A stretch of 64,000 nucleotides of DNA from Streptomyces akebiae (lineage in GTDB: Bacteria > Actinomycetota > Actinomycetes > Streptomycetales > Streptomycetaceae), in assembly GCF_019599145.1 (NCBI RefSeq), contig NZ_CP080647.1, positions 1,922,001-1,986,000 of the forward strand, written 5' to 3'. Below are positions 1-8,599 of the stretch, one piece after another. The position numbers and the translations under genes are program-made. Numbering within the stretch: position 1 is the stretch's first letter; each line of letters begins with the position of its first letter. The notes beneath the pieces are model-generated. The model was not told the DNA's origin. It saw nothing but the letters and a program-made list of their open reading frames with translations, and did not search any database.

Positions 1-114
1 CCGCCTGGCGACGTATCCGTTCACGCCGACCTCGTCCGCGAACGCTCCCTGATCGCCTCGGCCCGCGACGTCCAGCGCCTCGTCGGCCGCCACGCGGAAG
101 CAGGCCCGGAATGA
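1..114 (+). CDS. C-terminal end of an unidentified protein (cut by window start)
   Basis: The first frame is open from base 1 to a TGA at 112-114 and encodes 37 residues ending GRHAEAGPE. The stop overlaps the ATG of the next gene (ATGA), the coupling used throughout this element, so it is very probably the tail of a real gene. Its place just before a relaxase-like gene suggests a mobilisation gene, but the visible part is too short to assign. Confidence 0.6.
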   Translation, partial: PPGDVSVHADLVRERSLIASARDVQRLVGRHAEAGPE

Positions 115-1001
115 TCCCTCGCGTACACACCCGCAGCCCGTACGCCACGGAAGCGCTGACCGAGGCCCTCGGACGTCCCGTGTCCGATCAGGAGGGACTG
201 ACCGGGCACACGGTGGTCGCCCACTGGCCGGGCCTGGCCCCTGTCGCCCCTGACGACGAGCAGCAGCTCTGGACATCGCAGGATTGGGCGGACCACCTGG
301 ACACGCCGTCGTGGGAGTATCCCCGCGCCACGAGTCCCCGGAAGGACCGATTCGCCATCTGGCACGCCGACGTGCGTCTCGCCCTCGGCGACCGCCAGCT
401 CACCGGCCCGGAGTGGTCCGAGATCGCGCACCGGCTCGCTCGCGCCGTCGGCATCGCCACGCCCGGCGACACGCGGAGCTGCCGCTGGATCGCAGTCCAG
501 GCTCAGCCCCGGCGCCTCGATCTGATCGCCAACCTCATCCTTCCCAACGGCACGTGGACTTCCCAGCCCGGCCTGCTCCTCCGGCTGGCGGCGGAGTGCC
601 GGCGGCTGGAGACGGCCCTCAGCCTCCTTGGGCCCTTGCCTGCCCGGTCCTCGCCGCACGCCGCCGCTCTCCCGGCCGCCGTGCACTCGGCTGCCGAGAC
701 GACGGGGCAGCTTGCCGAGCTGCTGCACCAGCTCGCCGATGAGGCCACCGGGCTGCTGGTCACCGGGCGCGGCCTCGTCGAGTTCGCGGCGCACCGTCTC
801 GGCGCCCTTCCCCACGCCTACGGTCCCGCCATGGAACACCAGCTGGGATGGATCGCCCGCCGCCTGTACGGCATCCAGCAGGACCTCGACGCCGTTGTCG
901 CAGACCTGGCGGCTGCCACGTCTGACCGGACAGCTCCGCCACCCGCGCTGCCTGTCCCGCGGCCTCCGACCGCATCTGCTCGTACTCGTTCAACTCCCTA
1001 G
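111..1001 (+). CDS. Relaxase-like protein that has lost its catalytic metal motif
   Basis: A 296-residue protein. The opening MIPRVHTRS, then HTVVAHWPGLAP, and the block WSEIAHRLARAVGI followed by CRWIAVQ match the layout of actinobacterial conjugative relaxases (start MIPK-, LVA-W-, W--IA-----GI, RWVAV). Active relaxases follow the last block with a histidine metal-binding segment (HADDHIHIV type). Here the place is filled by QPRRLDLIANL with no histidine, and the early tyrosine-rich segment (YLYGPG type) is also absent. I infer a degenerate paralogue that may be an accessory mobilisation protein rather than a nicking enzyme. The C-terminal half is helical and Ala/Leu-rich, ending in a Pro-rich tail. 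The ATG overlaps the preceding stop. The comparison is from memory of the family, so the exact relationship is uncertain. Confidence 0.6.
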   Translation: MIPRVHTRSPYATEALTEALGRPVSDQEGLTGHTVVAHWPGLAPVAPDDEQQLWTSQDWADHLDTPSWEYPRATSPRKDRFAIWHADVRLALGDRQLTGPEWSEIAHRLARAVGIATPGDTRSCRWIAVQAQPRRLDLIANLILPNGTWTSQPGLLLRLAAECRRLETALSLLGPLPARSSPHAAALPAAVHSAAETTGQLAELLHQLADEATGLLVTGRGLVEFAAHRLGALPHAYGPAMEHQLGWIARRLYGIQQDLDAVVADLAAATSDRTAPPPALPVPRPPTASARTRSTP

Positions 1002-1016
1002 AAAGTTTCTGTCCCT

Positions 1017-1721
1017 TTGGCCCTGGCCGACCGTCTGTTGACTCTCCGGCGCGATGTTCATTCCGGCGAAGTCCTTGCCCGCGGAGGAGATCCCAAAGCC
1101 CACAGCATCCTGGAGCGCACCGGGTTCGTCCTCGTCGCCCGGCTCCACGAGCGCTACCACCGCCTGCCCACCGGCCTCGACGAGGCCGAGGAGCAGCGGA
1201 TCGCCACCCGCGCGGTAGCCCGGCTGCGTGCGGTGAGCTACCACGTCGACTGCGACGAGGCGTTCGACACCGACAACCGGGAACCGTACTACCGGCCCCT
1301 CGGCGCCCAGGTCGCGAACCTCGCCGATCGTCTCCGCGAGGCGACCACGACCGACGAGGCCGCCGATGTCCTCACCGAGTTGACCGCCACCCACGACGGC
1401 ATCCTGCCCGCCCTCGGCGACGTACTCGTCGCGGCAGCCGACTTCTTCGAAGGACTCGGCCAGCCTTCCGACCAGTACACCGCCCGGCGTTTGCGCTACC
1501 TCGCCGAGGAACGGTTGCGGATCGTCCGGTCCGACCTCGCGCGCACCCGCACCGACCTCGTCGGCCGGCACACGCCCCACCCCGGCCGGCGGCCGTGCAC
1601 GGCCGAGACCGGCCCCGGCGAGACGGAAGCCTCCGCCGTCTGCGCCTGCCCGCCACCCCGCATCCCCACCAGCCCCGGTCCCCTCCCCACCGCGCCGGTC
1701 CCCACCAGCCGCCGGAGATGA
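1017..1721 (+). CDS. Hypothetical protein, member of a paralogous family in this element
   Basis: 234 residues from a TTG; the ribosome site is weak, so the start is uncertain. Two modules can be seen. Residues about 25-75 (GF-L-----Y, then IATRAVARLRAVSYHVDCDE) resemble segments in the genes at 2495 and 3188. Residues about 90-160 form a helical block (VLTELTATHDGILPALGDVL) resembling the second half of the 2495 product. The C-terminus is a low-complexity Pro/Arg tail. No function is recognised. Its value lies in showing repeated duplication and reassortment of small modules within the element. Confidence 0.6.
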   Translation: MALADRLLTLRRDVHSGEVLARGGDPKAHSILERTGFVLVARLHERYHRLPTGLDEAEEQRIATRAVARLRAVSYHVDCDEAFDTDNREPYYRPLGAQVANLADRLREATTTDEAADVLTELTATHDGILPALGDVLVAAADFFEGLGQPSDQYTARRLRYLAEERLRIVRSDLARTRTDLVGRHTPHPGRRPCTAETGPGETEASAVCACPPPRIPTSPGPLPTAPVPTSRRR

Positions 1722-1748
1722 CCCGCCTGTCCCTTCCCGAGGAGACCT

Positions 1749-2498
1749 TTGCACGCCCCCGATGACTCTCTCGCCTCCTTCGCCGCCGTCCTCGCCGGCG
1801 AACTGCCCGGCCAGTGGAACAGCCAGTACCACCCTGACCGCGAAGACAACGACCACGACGAACTGGCCGTCGATGTCTGGGACATGGACCAGGTCGCCGA
1901 TGCCATGGCCGAGTACAGCCTCGACCACTGCGCGGTCCTGACCCGGCACGTGGACGGCACGCGGCTGTTCGTCATGGACCGCAAGAGCCACGACGACGGC
2001 TTCCTCATCGCCGCCATGGCGCCCAAGGACCTGCCCATCGAGGCGTTCCGCGACGTTCGCGAGCCCGACGGCATCGCCGTCGACGCGGACCCCTTCCACG
2101 CCGCCAAGCACGTCCGGCTGCGCCTGCTGCCCCGCTACGACCAGGCCCTCGCCCAGGTACGGGACAACGCCTCCCGCCTTGCTGCGGACCTGGCCGACGA
2201 GCAGCGCGTCGTGATGACCTGGTCCGGCGAGGACCTCGTCGTCGCCAAGCCCGATCGCGACGACATCGCCCGGGCCCTGACCGAGTACGGCTTCACCTTC
2301 GACACAAGCCGGAACGAGTTTGTACTGTCCGACGGCGACTCAGCCCGGGTGGCCGCGTCCGTCCGCGCAGCCGGCCACCGTCTGTCCGAGCTGGGTGTCG
2401 GCGTCCTCCTGTCCCGCCCGACAGGCCGGGCCGCGCTGGACATCACACCTGCCCAGCGGCCCACCCCGCCGACTCCGGCCCCGCACCGAACCCGGTGA
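1749..2498 (+). CDS. Hypothetical protein of conjugative-element type
   Basis: 249 residues from a TTG placed after a good GAGGAG ribosome site. The first half is acidic (NSQYHPDREDNDHDEL, VDVWDMDQVADAMAEY). The last third (IARALTEYGFTFDTSRNEF, then AASVRAAGHRLSELGVGVL) resembles modules in the gene starting near 10464: a helix, a GF, a short strand pair, then a second helix. The stop overlaps the next GTG by four bases (GTGA), so the two are translationally coupled. No enzymatic motif is seen. Confidence 0.65.
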   Translation: MHAPDDSLASFAAVLAGELPGQWNSQYHPDREDNDHDELAVDVWDMDQVADAMAEYSLDHCAVLTRHVDGTRLFVMDRKSHDDGFLIAAMAPKDLPIEAFRDVREPDGIAVDADPFHAAKHVRLRLLPRYDQALAQVRDNASRLAADLADEQRVVMTWSGEDLVVAKPDRDDIARALTEYGFTFDTSRNEFVLSDGDSARVAASVRAAGHRLSELGVGVLLSRPTGRAALDITPAQRPTPPTPAPHRTR

Positions 2499-3154
2499 CA
2501 GGCCGGGCCCCTGGTGGCGCGCCGGAGTTCTTCGTCCTCAGCTACATCACCATCACCCGCGATCCGCGCACGCAGCTCGTCGTCGCCATCGGCGGCGACG
2601 AACGCGCGGCCGGCATTGTCCAGACGGCCGGAGGATTCATCGACGCCCCGGGCCCTCGCGGCCCCTACCACCGCCAGCCCCACACCATGGCTGTCGACGA
2701 GCAGCGCACCGGCGCCACCGCCGCGGCCCTGGCCCTGCTGCAGGCCGGATACAGCGTCCATCTCGACCCCGCCCTCAACACCCTGAGCAGGCGGGACGAG
2801 GACCGGCAGGCCGCCCACCGCTACCTGGACCACCTCGCCGAACGCGCCCGCAACGCCAGCGGCGGCCACGAACGGGCCTCCATCCTCACCGAGATCGTCG
2901 CTCCCGACGACGGTGTGCTGCCCCGCCTGCGCGACATCCTGATGTCTCTCTGGACGCGTTGGGACGACCGCCTCCACGACGCCGGACACTCAGCGGCCCC
3001 CGCTGAGCAGCTGATCGACACGGTCAACGGCCTGTCCCGCCACACCCAGCGGCTCCAAGACATCCGCAACCAGGCCGCCCGTATCCCGGCATCTGCTCCA
3101 TCCCCCGGCACCACGGCCAAGCCCGTCCCCGCGGCGCCCGGCCGGAGCCGCTGA
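2495..3154 (+). CDS. Hypothetical helical protein, paralogue of the 1017 product
   Basis: 219 residues from a GTG overlapping the preceding stop. Residues about 70-95 carry a conserved-looking stretch (ALALLQAGYSVHLDPALN) that matches RLRAVSYHVDCDE in the 1017 product and LLAAGYVVHIPDYL in the 3188 product. The second half (SILTEIVAPDDGVLPRLRDI) matches the helical block of the 1017 product. The tail is Pro/Ala-rich. Function unknown. Confidence 0.65.
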   Translation: MTGRAPGGAPEFFVLSYITITRDPRTQLVVAIGGDERAAGIVQTAGGFIDAPGPRGPYHRQPHTMAVDEQRTGATAAALALLQAGYSVHLDPALNTLSRRDEDRQAAHRYLDHLAERARNASGGHERASILTEIVAPDDGVLPRLRDILMSLWTRWDDRLHDAGHSAAPAEQLIDTVNGLSRHTQRLQDIRNQAARIPASAPSPGTTAKPVPAAPGRSR

Positions 3155-3187
3155 CCGCCCCTCTTCCGCCATAGGAGCATCCACCCG

Positions 3188-3589
3188 ATGGGTAACCGTG
3201 CCGACGACGAAGGCACCGACGTCGAGATCTACCGCAAGCCCCTGACCGACACCGTCCACGCCGACACCCCCACCGGCGCCCCCGAACAACTCCTCGCCCT
3301 GCTCGACCGGCTCGGCTTCGAACGCAAGACCGTCTCGCCCGCAGGCACCGCGGGCCAGACCTACGCCTGGCACGAGGCCCCGAGCCACCTCAGCGAGGAC
3401 GAGAAGAGGCGACTGGCCACCCGCGCCGTCCCCCCACTGCTCGCGGCCGGATACGTCGTCCACATCCCCGACTACCTCTTCGACCAAGCCGCCTACCTCA
3501 GCGCCGCGGACGAGCTCCGCACCCAGCGAGCGGCACCGGCCACCGCCTCGCCCGCGGCGACCGCCCGGCCCCGCCGTACGCGTGGCTGA
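3188..3589 (+). CDS. Small hypothetical protein, first partner of a DUF317 pair
   Basis: 133 residues from an ATG with an AGGAG about ten bases upstream. It carries the element's recurring segment (RLATRAVPPLLAAGYVVHIP) near residues 75-95 and a short basic tail. It lies directly upstream of a DUF317 gene, the arrangement seen repeatedly downstream. No motif assigns a function. Confidence 0.65.
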   Translation: MGNRADDEGTDVEIYRKPLTDTVHADTPTGAPEQLLALLDRLGFERKTVSPAGTAGQTYAWHEAPSHLSEDEKRRLATRAVPPLLAAGYVVHIPDYLFDQAAYLSAADELRTQRAAPATASPAATARPRRTRG

Positions 3590-3633
3590 ATCACCCCGTC
3601 CCTCGGCCCGTCCCACAGGAGTCCACGCCCCCG

Positions 3634-4410
3634 GTGCCCCAACGTCCGCCGCAGGCCGTCCCGTATGTCCTGGCCGCGCCCGGCTACCTCGCCGGTGGCG
3701 GCGACTGGGAACACCTGACCGAGCTGCTGCTGCGCGGCCACGGCTGGCGCAACGTGTCCACAATTGACCAGCACACCGCCCTGGCCAGCCCCGACGGACG
3801 CCTCCACGTCATCCTCAACCGACGCGCGGACTGGACCTGGACCCTGCACGCCACCACCCCTGACGGGCAGGACTGGGCAGTGCTCCTCGGCGCGCACCTA
3901 CCCGTCGAGTACATCACCGCCATGGTCAACGCCCTGCTCCAGCCGCCGCCCACCGGCGACCGGGCGGTCCTCGACCCGTTGCGTGCAGCGGGCTGGACCG
4001 AGCAGGCCACCGGTCCCGGGGCCTCGGCCGTGTCACCGGACGGCCTGGTCCACTTCACCGAGGAACCCGCTCACCCCAGCGCACCGAGACCCTGGCGCGC
4101 CGCCTGCACCGTCAACGGGTACCGGTGGTGGACAGCCACCTTCAGCACCCGCACCCCGCCCGGCATCGTCACCGCGTTCACCCGCAGCCTCGCCAGCGAC
4201 GATCCGCTGCCGCGGATGGCCATCGGAACACCGCTGTACGGCTGCGGGCCCTACACCCGTCTCACCCCGACACCACACACGTATGAAGACGAGCAGGCGC
4301 TGCTCAAGGCCCGGATCGCCGACGTCCGCAGCCGCCGCGTCACCGGACCAGGCACCGCCACACCGCCGCCGAACCCCATCGGACGCACGCCGGCCACCCG
4401 CACGCGGTGA
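3634..4410 (+). CDS. DUF317 domain protein
   Basis: 258 residues from a GTG; an AGGAG lies somewhat far upstream. It shows the DUF317 signature near the N-terminus (APGYLAGGGDWEHLTELLL). Two domain copies follow, each ending in a Trp-rich strand, a (T/L)P, and a helix of the form I--------AL: residues about 60-110 (HLPVEYITAMVNALLQPP) and about 125-200 (TRTPPGIVTAFTRSLASDD). DUF317 is a family of unknown function common in Streptomyces and its mobile elements. This is the first of several paralogues in the window. Confidence 0.8.
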   Translation: MPQRPPQAVPYVLAAPGYLAGGGDWEHLTELLLRGHGWRNVSTIDQHTALASPDGRLHVILNRRADWTWTLHATTPDGQDWAVLLGAHLPVEYITAMVNALLQPPPTGDRAVLDPLRAAGWTEQATGPGASAVSPDGLVHFTEEPAHPSAPRPWRAACTVNGYRWWTATFSTRTPPGIVTAFTRSLASDDPLPRMAIGTPLYGCGPYTRLTPTPHTYEDEQALLKARIADVRSRRVTGPGTATPPPNPIGRTPATRTR

Positions 4411-4462
4411 GCCTCACCCCTCTCGTCGACGTGCACCGCACCACCCCGTTCAGGAGATTTCC

Positions 4463-4654
4463 GTACCCCGCACCTCCCCTCGCCCCACTCCACCGCCGAT
4501 CACCGCCGAGCGCCGGCCTCGTCTGGCCGTCTTCCTCTTCCGCCGCTACCTGCGCGCCTGCATGGTGCGCGCCCCCGCCCAGGCCCATCAGCTTGCCGGA
4601 GGGCGGCCCGAGGCCGCGCTGGATGAATCCCGGCGCCTCGGCCACCACACCTGA
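4463..4654 (+). CDS. Small basic protein with no standard start codon
   Basis: A 63-residue frame with protein-like character (RPRLAVFLFRRYLRACMVRA, then AHQLAGGRPEAALDESR) fills the gap between two genes. No ATG, GTG or TTG lies at the expected start. Instead GTA at 4463 sits six bases after AGGAG (4452-4456), the ideal place for a start. An ATT at 4457 is in frame but abuts the ribosome site. Either GTA is used, a GTG start has mutated, or translation begins at the internal Met 34. Function unknown. Confidence 0.45.
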   Translation, partial: VPRTSPRPTPPPITAERRPRLAVFLFRRYLRACMVRAPAQAHQLAGGRPEAALDESRRLGHHT

Positions 4655-4681
4655 CCCCCAGCGTCTGCCTCCAGGAGGCCC

Positions 4682-5071
4682 GTGACCGACCCGCCCCTCC
4701 ACTCCGTCCCCCACGCCCGCGCGATCGCCGAACAGCTCGGCCAGCTCACCAGGCAGCTCGCGCTCGCCCCACCGCGCGAGGCCGCCCACATCCTCGCCAC
4801 CGTCCTCGACCGCGACGTCGGCATCCTCGGCCACTTCACCCAACTGATGGCCACCGGCTCCCAGTTCGCCAAACGCACCTCCGAGCAAGGCATCCTCCCG
4901 CCCGAGGTCTGGCTCGCTGTCGGCCGCGCCGCCAACGAACTCCACGACATCGGCCTCGACCTCGACGAACACACCGAAGCCCTCGACGCCCTCGCCAGCG
5001 CCGTGGCACCAGCTCCCACGACAGCGCCGAAACCGGTGCCGACCGCCATGGTCGTGAGGAGACGCCGGTGA
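4682..5071 (+). CDS. Small helical protein paired with DUF317 gene
   Basis: 129 residues from a GTG just after AGGAGG. The sequence is almost all helix-forming (AEQLGQLTRQLALAPPREAA, then ANELHDIGLDLDEHTEALDA). It resembles the product at 5942 and, more distantly, the helical halves of the 1017 and 2495 products. Its end overlaps the next DUF317 start by four bases, so the two proteins are likely made together. A role as partner of the DUF317 protein is an inference from position. Confidence 0.65.
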   Translation: MTDPPLHSVPHARAIAEQLGQLTRQLALAPPREAAHILATVLDRDVGILGHFTQLMATGSQFAKRTSEQGILPPEVWLAVGRAANELHDIGLDLDEHTEALDALASAVAPAPTTAPKPVPTAMVVRRRR

Positions 5072-5883
5072 GCAGGAAACAGTGGACCGGCTGGCGCACA
5101 CCACGCGCCGGAGGCGAACAGGCCGAGCAGCACTACCTCATCGAACCCCGTCATCTCGCCGGCGGCGGCAACCTCGGCCACGTCACCGAGTTCCTGCGCG
5201 CCTCCGGCTGGAAGGACTCCTCCCACCAAGGCGGCCCGTTCGTCTTCGACAGCCCCGACCGCACGATCCGTATCGGCTACGACCCGCACACCCAGCCTGG
5301 CGGCTGGACCATCTCCGGCAAGGCCGCCGGTGCTCAGCCGGCGTGGCATGCCACCTTCGGCCGGCAGACCCCGGTGGAGATCGTGGCCGGCGTCACCGAC
5401 GCCCTCACCCGCCCCCGCTCCGCACACGCACCCAACGCCTGGGCTCCGCTGGAGCAACAGGGCTGGACCAGTGAGCGCGGCGAGGACCAGTCGTTCACCG
5501 CCGTCCATCCCGGCCGCGACACCTGGCTGCAGTACCGTCCCGGCGAGCGCGACCAGGACCTGTGGTGGGCCGGGGCCCGCACGGAACACGGGCAGACCTG
5601 GGACGCGGTGTTCACCCCCACCACCCCGCTGCATCTCATCGAGGCATTCGCCACGGCGCTGGCCGACCCGCAACCGGTGATGCGACCGCGCGGACATGTC
5701 CCGCCCACGAGCCGGGTCCGCACCACGTCCGTCTCGGTGCTGCCCTCCCAGCTCTCCGCCTGGCAGCAGGCCCGTATCACCGCCGCCCGCGCCGCTACCT
5801 GGGCCCGCTTCGCCACCACCAGCGCCCGCAAGCCGTCCCGCACTGCGGGCCCGTACGCCACCGCCGGTGGCCGACGCCGCTGA
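5068..5883 (+). CDS. DUF317 domain protein
   Basis: 271 residues from a GTG overlapping the previous stop (GTGA). The N-terminal signature is PRHLAGGGNLGHVTEFL (residues about 26-42). Domain one ends with TPVEIVAGVTDALTRP near residue 115, and domain two with TPLHLIEAFATALADPQPV near residue 205. The tail is basic and Ala/Arg-rich. It is clearly homologous to the 3634, 6313 and 7796 products. Function unknown; possibly DNA-associated given the basic tails, but this is only inference. Confidence 0.8.
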   Translation: MSRKQWTGWRTPRAGGEQAEQHYLIEPRHLAGGGNLGHVTEFLRASGWKDSSHQGGPFVFDSPDRTIRIGYDPHTQPGGWTISGKAAGAQPAWHATFGRQTPVEIVAGVTDALTRPRSAHAPNAWAPLEQQGWTSERGEDQSFTAVHPGRDTWLQYRPGERDQDLWWAGARTEHGQTWDAVFTPTTPLHLIEAFATALADPQPVMRPRGHVPPTSRVRTTSVSVLPSQLSAWQQARITAARAATWARFATTSARKPSRTAGPYATAGGRRR

Positions 5884-5941
5884 CCCGCCTCGGGCAGCCC
5901 TCGCCAGGCGCCCGTTTCCCACCCCCACGCACGAGGAAGTT

Positions 5942-6322
5942 ATGACCGACCTGACCTTTGACGACGCCCTCACCGCCGAAGATATCCACAGGGCTGTCCA
6001 CAGCCTGGCCCGGCTCACCGCCCATCTGCGCACCGGCCCGGAGAACACCGAAGCCGCCGCTCTGCTCGCCCCGCTCGTCCACGCCGCCCCCGCCCTCATC
6101 GACACCGTCGCCCAGGTCCTGCGTGAGGTCTCCCGGCTCCTGGCCCAGCACGCCGACGTCCCGTGGGACGCGACCGTGACCGACCTGGTGCGCGAGTATC
6201 TCGACGCCGCCACGGCCGTCGATCAGCTGCGCAACCCGCTCAGCAAGACACTGAGCCTGCTGGAACCGGCGCCGATCCGTACCGTGCACGGCGACGGCGG
6301 GGGGAGCGGTACATGCCGGTGA
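5942..6322 (+). CDS. Small helical protein paired with DUF317 gene
   Basis: 126 residues from an ATG with GAGGAAG just upstream. All helical (IHRAVHSLARLTAHLRTGPE, LIDTVAQVLREVSRLLAQHA), like the 4682 product in length and pattern. It overlaps the following DUF317 ATG by ten bases. Function unknown. Confidence 0.65.
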   Translation: MTDLTFDDALTAEDIHRAVHSLARLTAHLRTGPENTEAAALLAPLVHAAPALIDTVAQVLREVSRLLAQHADVPWDATVTDLVREYLDAATAVDQLRNPLSKTLSLLEPAPIRTVHGDGGGSGTCR

Positions 6323-7179
6323 CCGAGCGACAGTTGGCCGGCCTCCGACGCGACCACGAGTCGACGATCCTGCATTCCACCAGTCCCCGGCACCTCGCGG
6401 GTCCCGGTGACGCCCGCCACGTCACCCACGCCCTGCTCGCCGCCGGCTGGACCATCACCTCCGACCCGGCTTCCCCCGAGACTGAGGTCACCAGCCCCGA
6501 CCTGCAGGCCCGGCTGCAAGCCGCACCCCAGTTCAACCCGTCCGGCAGCTGGTGGCGCCTCACGGTCGAGCCGCCCAACTCCCGTAGTTGGTATGCCTCG
6601 TTCACCCAGCAGGTCCCGGCCGAGATCCTGGCCGGACTCACCGACACGCTCCTCACCCCTGCCCCTGCGGACCCGCCCGATCCGTGGGACCTCTTCCGCA
6701 CAGCGGGCTGGAGCGTCACCCAGAGCGAGAACGGAACCGGCTTCGAGGCCCGCTCGCTCGACCGACGGGCGGTCGTTGAATACAGCCGCCCCTACGACGA
6801 CGAGATCTCCTCCTCGTTCTCCTGGCGGATCCGCACCCGGGAGTACCCCGCCGACGCCGCCGAGTCCGCTTTCGACGGTCGCCCGGTCTGGAGCGGCTGG
6901 CTCGACGGACACGCCCCCGCGCAAGCCATCGCCGGCTTCATCGCCGCCTTGACCAGCGCCGAACCGCTGCTGCGCGGCTGGGGGCGGCACAACTGGCACC
7001 ACGACGTCCAGCACGAGCGAACCAGCCGGACCGGCACGGATGTCGCCGACGCTCACCAGCAGCGCCTCAAGCACATCCAGGCCCAGGTCCGCGCCGCGCG
7101 ACGCCGTCAGCGGCTGGACACCACCCCCTCCTCGGCTCACGTCGGCGCCTCCAACTCCTCGGCGGCTCGCACCCGATGA
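6313..7179 (+). CDS. DUF317 domain protein
   Basis: 288 residues from the ATG at 6313, chosen because it precedes the family's conserved N-terminus at the usual distance and overlaps the upstream stop. The signature is SPRHLAGPGDARHVTHALL, where the usual GGG is GPG. Two DUF317 copies follow: one ends with VPAEILAGLTDTLLTPAP, the second with APAQAIAGFIAALTSAEPL. The tail is basic. Its stop overlaps the next gene (ATGA). Confidence 0.8.
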   Translation: MPVTERQLAGLRRDHESTILHSTSPRHLAGPGDARHVTHALLAAGWTITSDPASPETEVTSPDLQARLQAAPQFNPSGSWWRLTVEPPNSRSWYASFTQQVPAEILAGLTDTLLTPAPADPPDPWDLFRTAGWSVTQSENGTGFEARSLDRRAVVEYSRPYDDEISSSFSWRIRTREYPADAAESAFDGRPVWSGWLDGHAPAQAIAGFIAALTSAEPLLRGWGRHNWHHDVQHERTSRTGTDVADAHQQRLKHIQAQVRAARRRQRLDTTPSSAHVGASNSSAARTR

Positions 7180-7790
7180 CTGATGCAAGACCCCCTGTGG
7201 CCTCCCCACCCTCCCCTCCGAGCGTCATGCACCAGCAGCGCCTCGACCAGCTCGCCGCGTTCCTCCACACCGGCGAACAGATCCTGGCCGCGTGGGACGC
7301 CTACTCCGACCAGCACACCGACCCCGACAGCTGGCCGTACGACGACGAGTCCTACGGGCGGCGCGCAGCCCGCCGCGACGCCGACACCTGGGTCGCCGCC
7401 GCGCAGATCCGCCCCTTCGCCCGGGAGCTGGTCTCCACCGCCGAAGTCCAGCTCCAGCAGCTCCCCGCCCGGGCCGTCCAGTCCCACTGGGCGTGGCACC
7501 TGGCGGGCGCCGAAGACGCTCTCGACCAGCTCGACGCCTTCGAGGAGGACTATCGCGCCCGCCTCGACGACCTGCCGCCCTCCGCCCGGCCGGGGACAGA
7601 GGCATACGACGACCTCATCGACGCCCGCAACGCCGAGGCATGGCACGCACTCAACGAGCTGGCCCTGCACGCCCCCGTGATCCTCGCCATTCACACGACG
7701 ACCCAACGCACCCCGCCTCGTCTGGAGGCCGTCGCGCCTCGACCCGCTCCAACGGCCTCCGCTGCCGCGGCGCCCGTGGCACGGAGGTGA
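7176..7790 (+). CDS. Hypothetical helical protein paired with DUF317 gene
   Basis: 204 residues from an ATG overlapping the preceding stop. Strongly helical and acidic (HQQRLDQLAAFLHTGEQILA; ALDQLDAFEEDYRARLDDLP), with a Pro/Ala tail. It is larger than the helical partners at 4682 and 5942 but occupies the same place ahead of a DUF317 gene. No motif is recognised. Confidence 0.65.
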   Translation: MTDARPPVASPPSPPSVMHQQRLDQLAAFLHTGEQILAAWDAYSDQHTDPDSWPYDDESYGRRAARRDADTWVAAAQIRPFARELVSTAEVQLQQLPARAVQSHWAWHLAGAEDALDQLDAFEEDYRARLDDLPPSARPGTEAYDDLIDARNAEAWHALNELALHAPVILAIHTTTQRTPPRLEAVAPRPAPTASAAAAPVARR

Positions 7791-7795
7791 GCCGC

Positions 7796-8566
7796 ATGCG
7801 TTTCCTGCCTCACGATGCGGCCGACGAACTCCTCGTCACCCCGCCCTGCCTGGCCGGGGGCGGGGACCCGCGCTGGGTCACCGTGGCCCTCCACCAGGCC
7901 GGGGGATGGCGCTACGACCACACTCCGCTCTCCCCGATCGTCCATCTGGTCCGGCCCGACCAGCAGGCCGAGCTGAGCCTGTACCCGGACCCGGACGAGC
8001 CGTGGTGGACGATCCTCCACGCCCCCACCGACGAACAACCCGCCTGGTACGCCCGGTTCGGGGCGCGCATCCCGGTGGAGATCCTCGCCGCGTTCACCGA
8101 CGCCCTCACCGAGCCCGCCCCCGGAGCGGCGGCGGTGAGTGATCCCTTCGAGATCCTGTACGCGGCCGGCTGGCTGGAACACTCCGACGTCTCGGCCTCG
8201 TCCCCCGACAGCCCCGTCCGTGTCGAGCGCGCCGGCCAGGGGCAAGGCAGCTGGTTCGTCACCACCTCCCTGCCCGGCGACCCCGACACGGTGATCTGGC
8301 GCGCCCACCTCGGCGCCGACACTCCGCTCCACCTGGTCGCCGCCTTCACCAGCGCCCTCACCGACCCCGCACCGCTGCGCCGCGACCCGCTCGCCCTCCC
8401 CTTCCAGGCTCGTCCCCACCTGCAGACGGCCCCCGCGCCGACGGGCCCGCCGGGCGGGCTGGATCCGCTGGAGCAGCGCGTCCAGGACCTCGCCGCACGC
8501 CGCCGGCGTGGCGCGCCCTCGCTGCCGCCGCGTCGGCCGCAGCCGCCACCGCGCCGTACGCGCTGA
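7796..8566 (+). CDS. DUF317 domain protein
   Basis: 256 residues from an ATG eight bases after ACGGAGG. An in-frame GTG at 7787 overlapping the preceding stop is an alternative. The signature is TPPCLAGGGDPRWVTVALH. Domain ends are IPVEILAAFTDALTEPAPG and TPLHLVAAFTSALTDPAPL, nearly identical in pattern to the 5068 product. The basic, Pro-rich tail ends RRTR. Last of the dense DUF317 run before the coupling protein. Confidence 0.8.
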   Translation: MRFLPHDAADELLVTPPCLAGGGDPRWVTVALHQAGGWRYDHTPLSPIVHLVRPDQQAELSLYPDPDEPWWTILHAPTDEQPAWYARFGARIPVEILAAFTDALTEPAPGAAAVSDPFEILYAAGWLEHSDVSASSPDSPVRVERAGQGQGSWFVTTSLPGDPDTVIWRAHLGADTPLHLVAAFTSALTDPAPLRRDPLALPFQARPHLQTAPAPTGPPGGLDPLEQRVQDLAARRRRGAPSLPPRRPQPPPRRTR

Positions 8567-8599
8567 CCCGGCCACACCTCTCACTCCGGAATCCTGCCC

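Noticed and set aside
990..2111. A 373-codon open frame on the - strand
   Set aside because: It lies opposite genes with proper codon bias and ribosome sites, and reads as Gly/Val/Arg-rich filler typical of antisense frames in GC-rich DNA.
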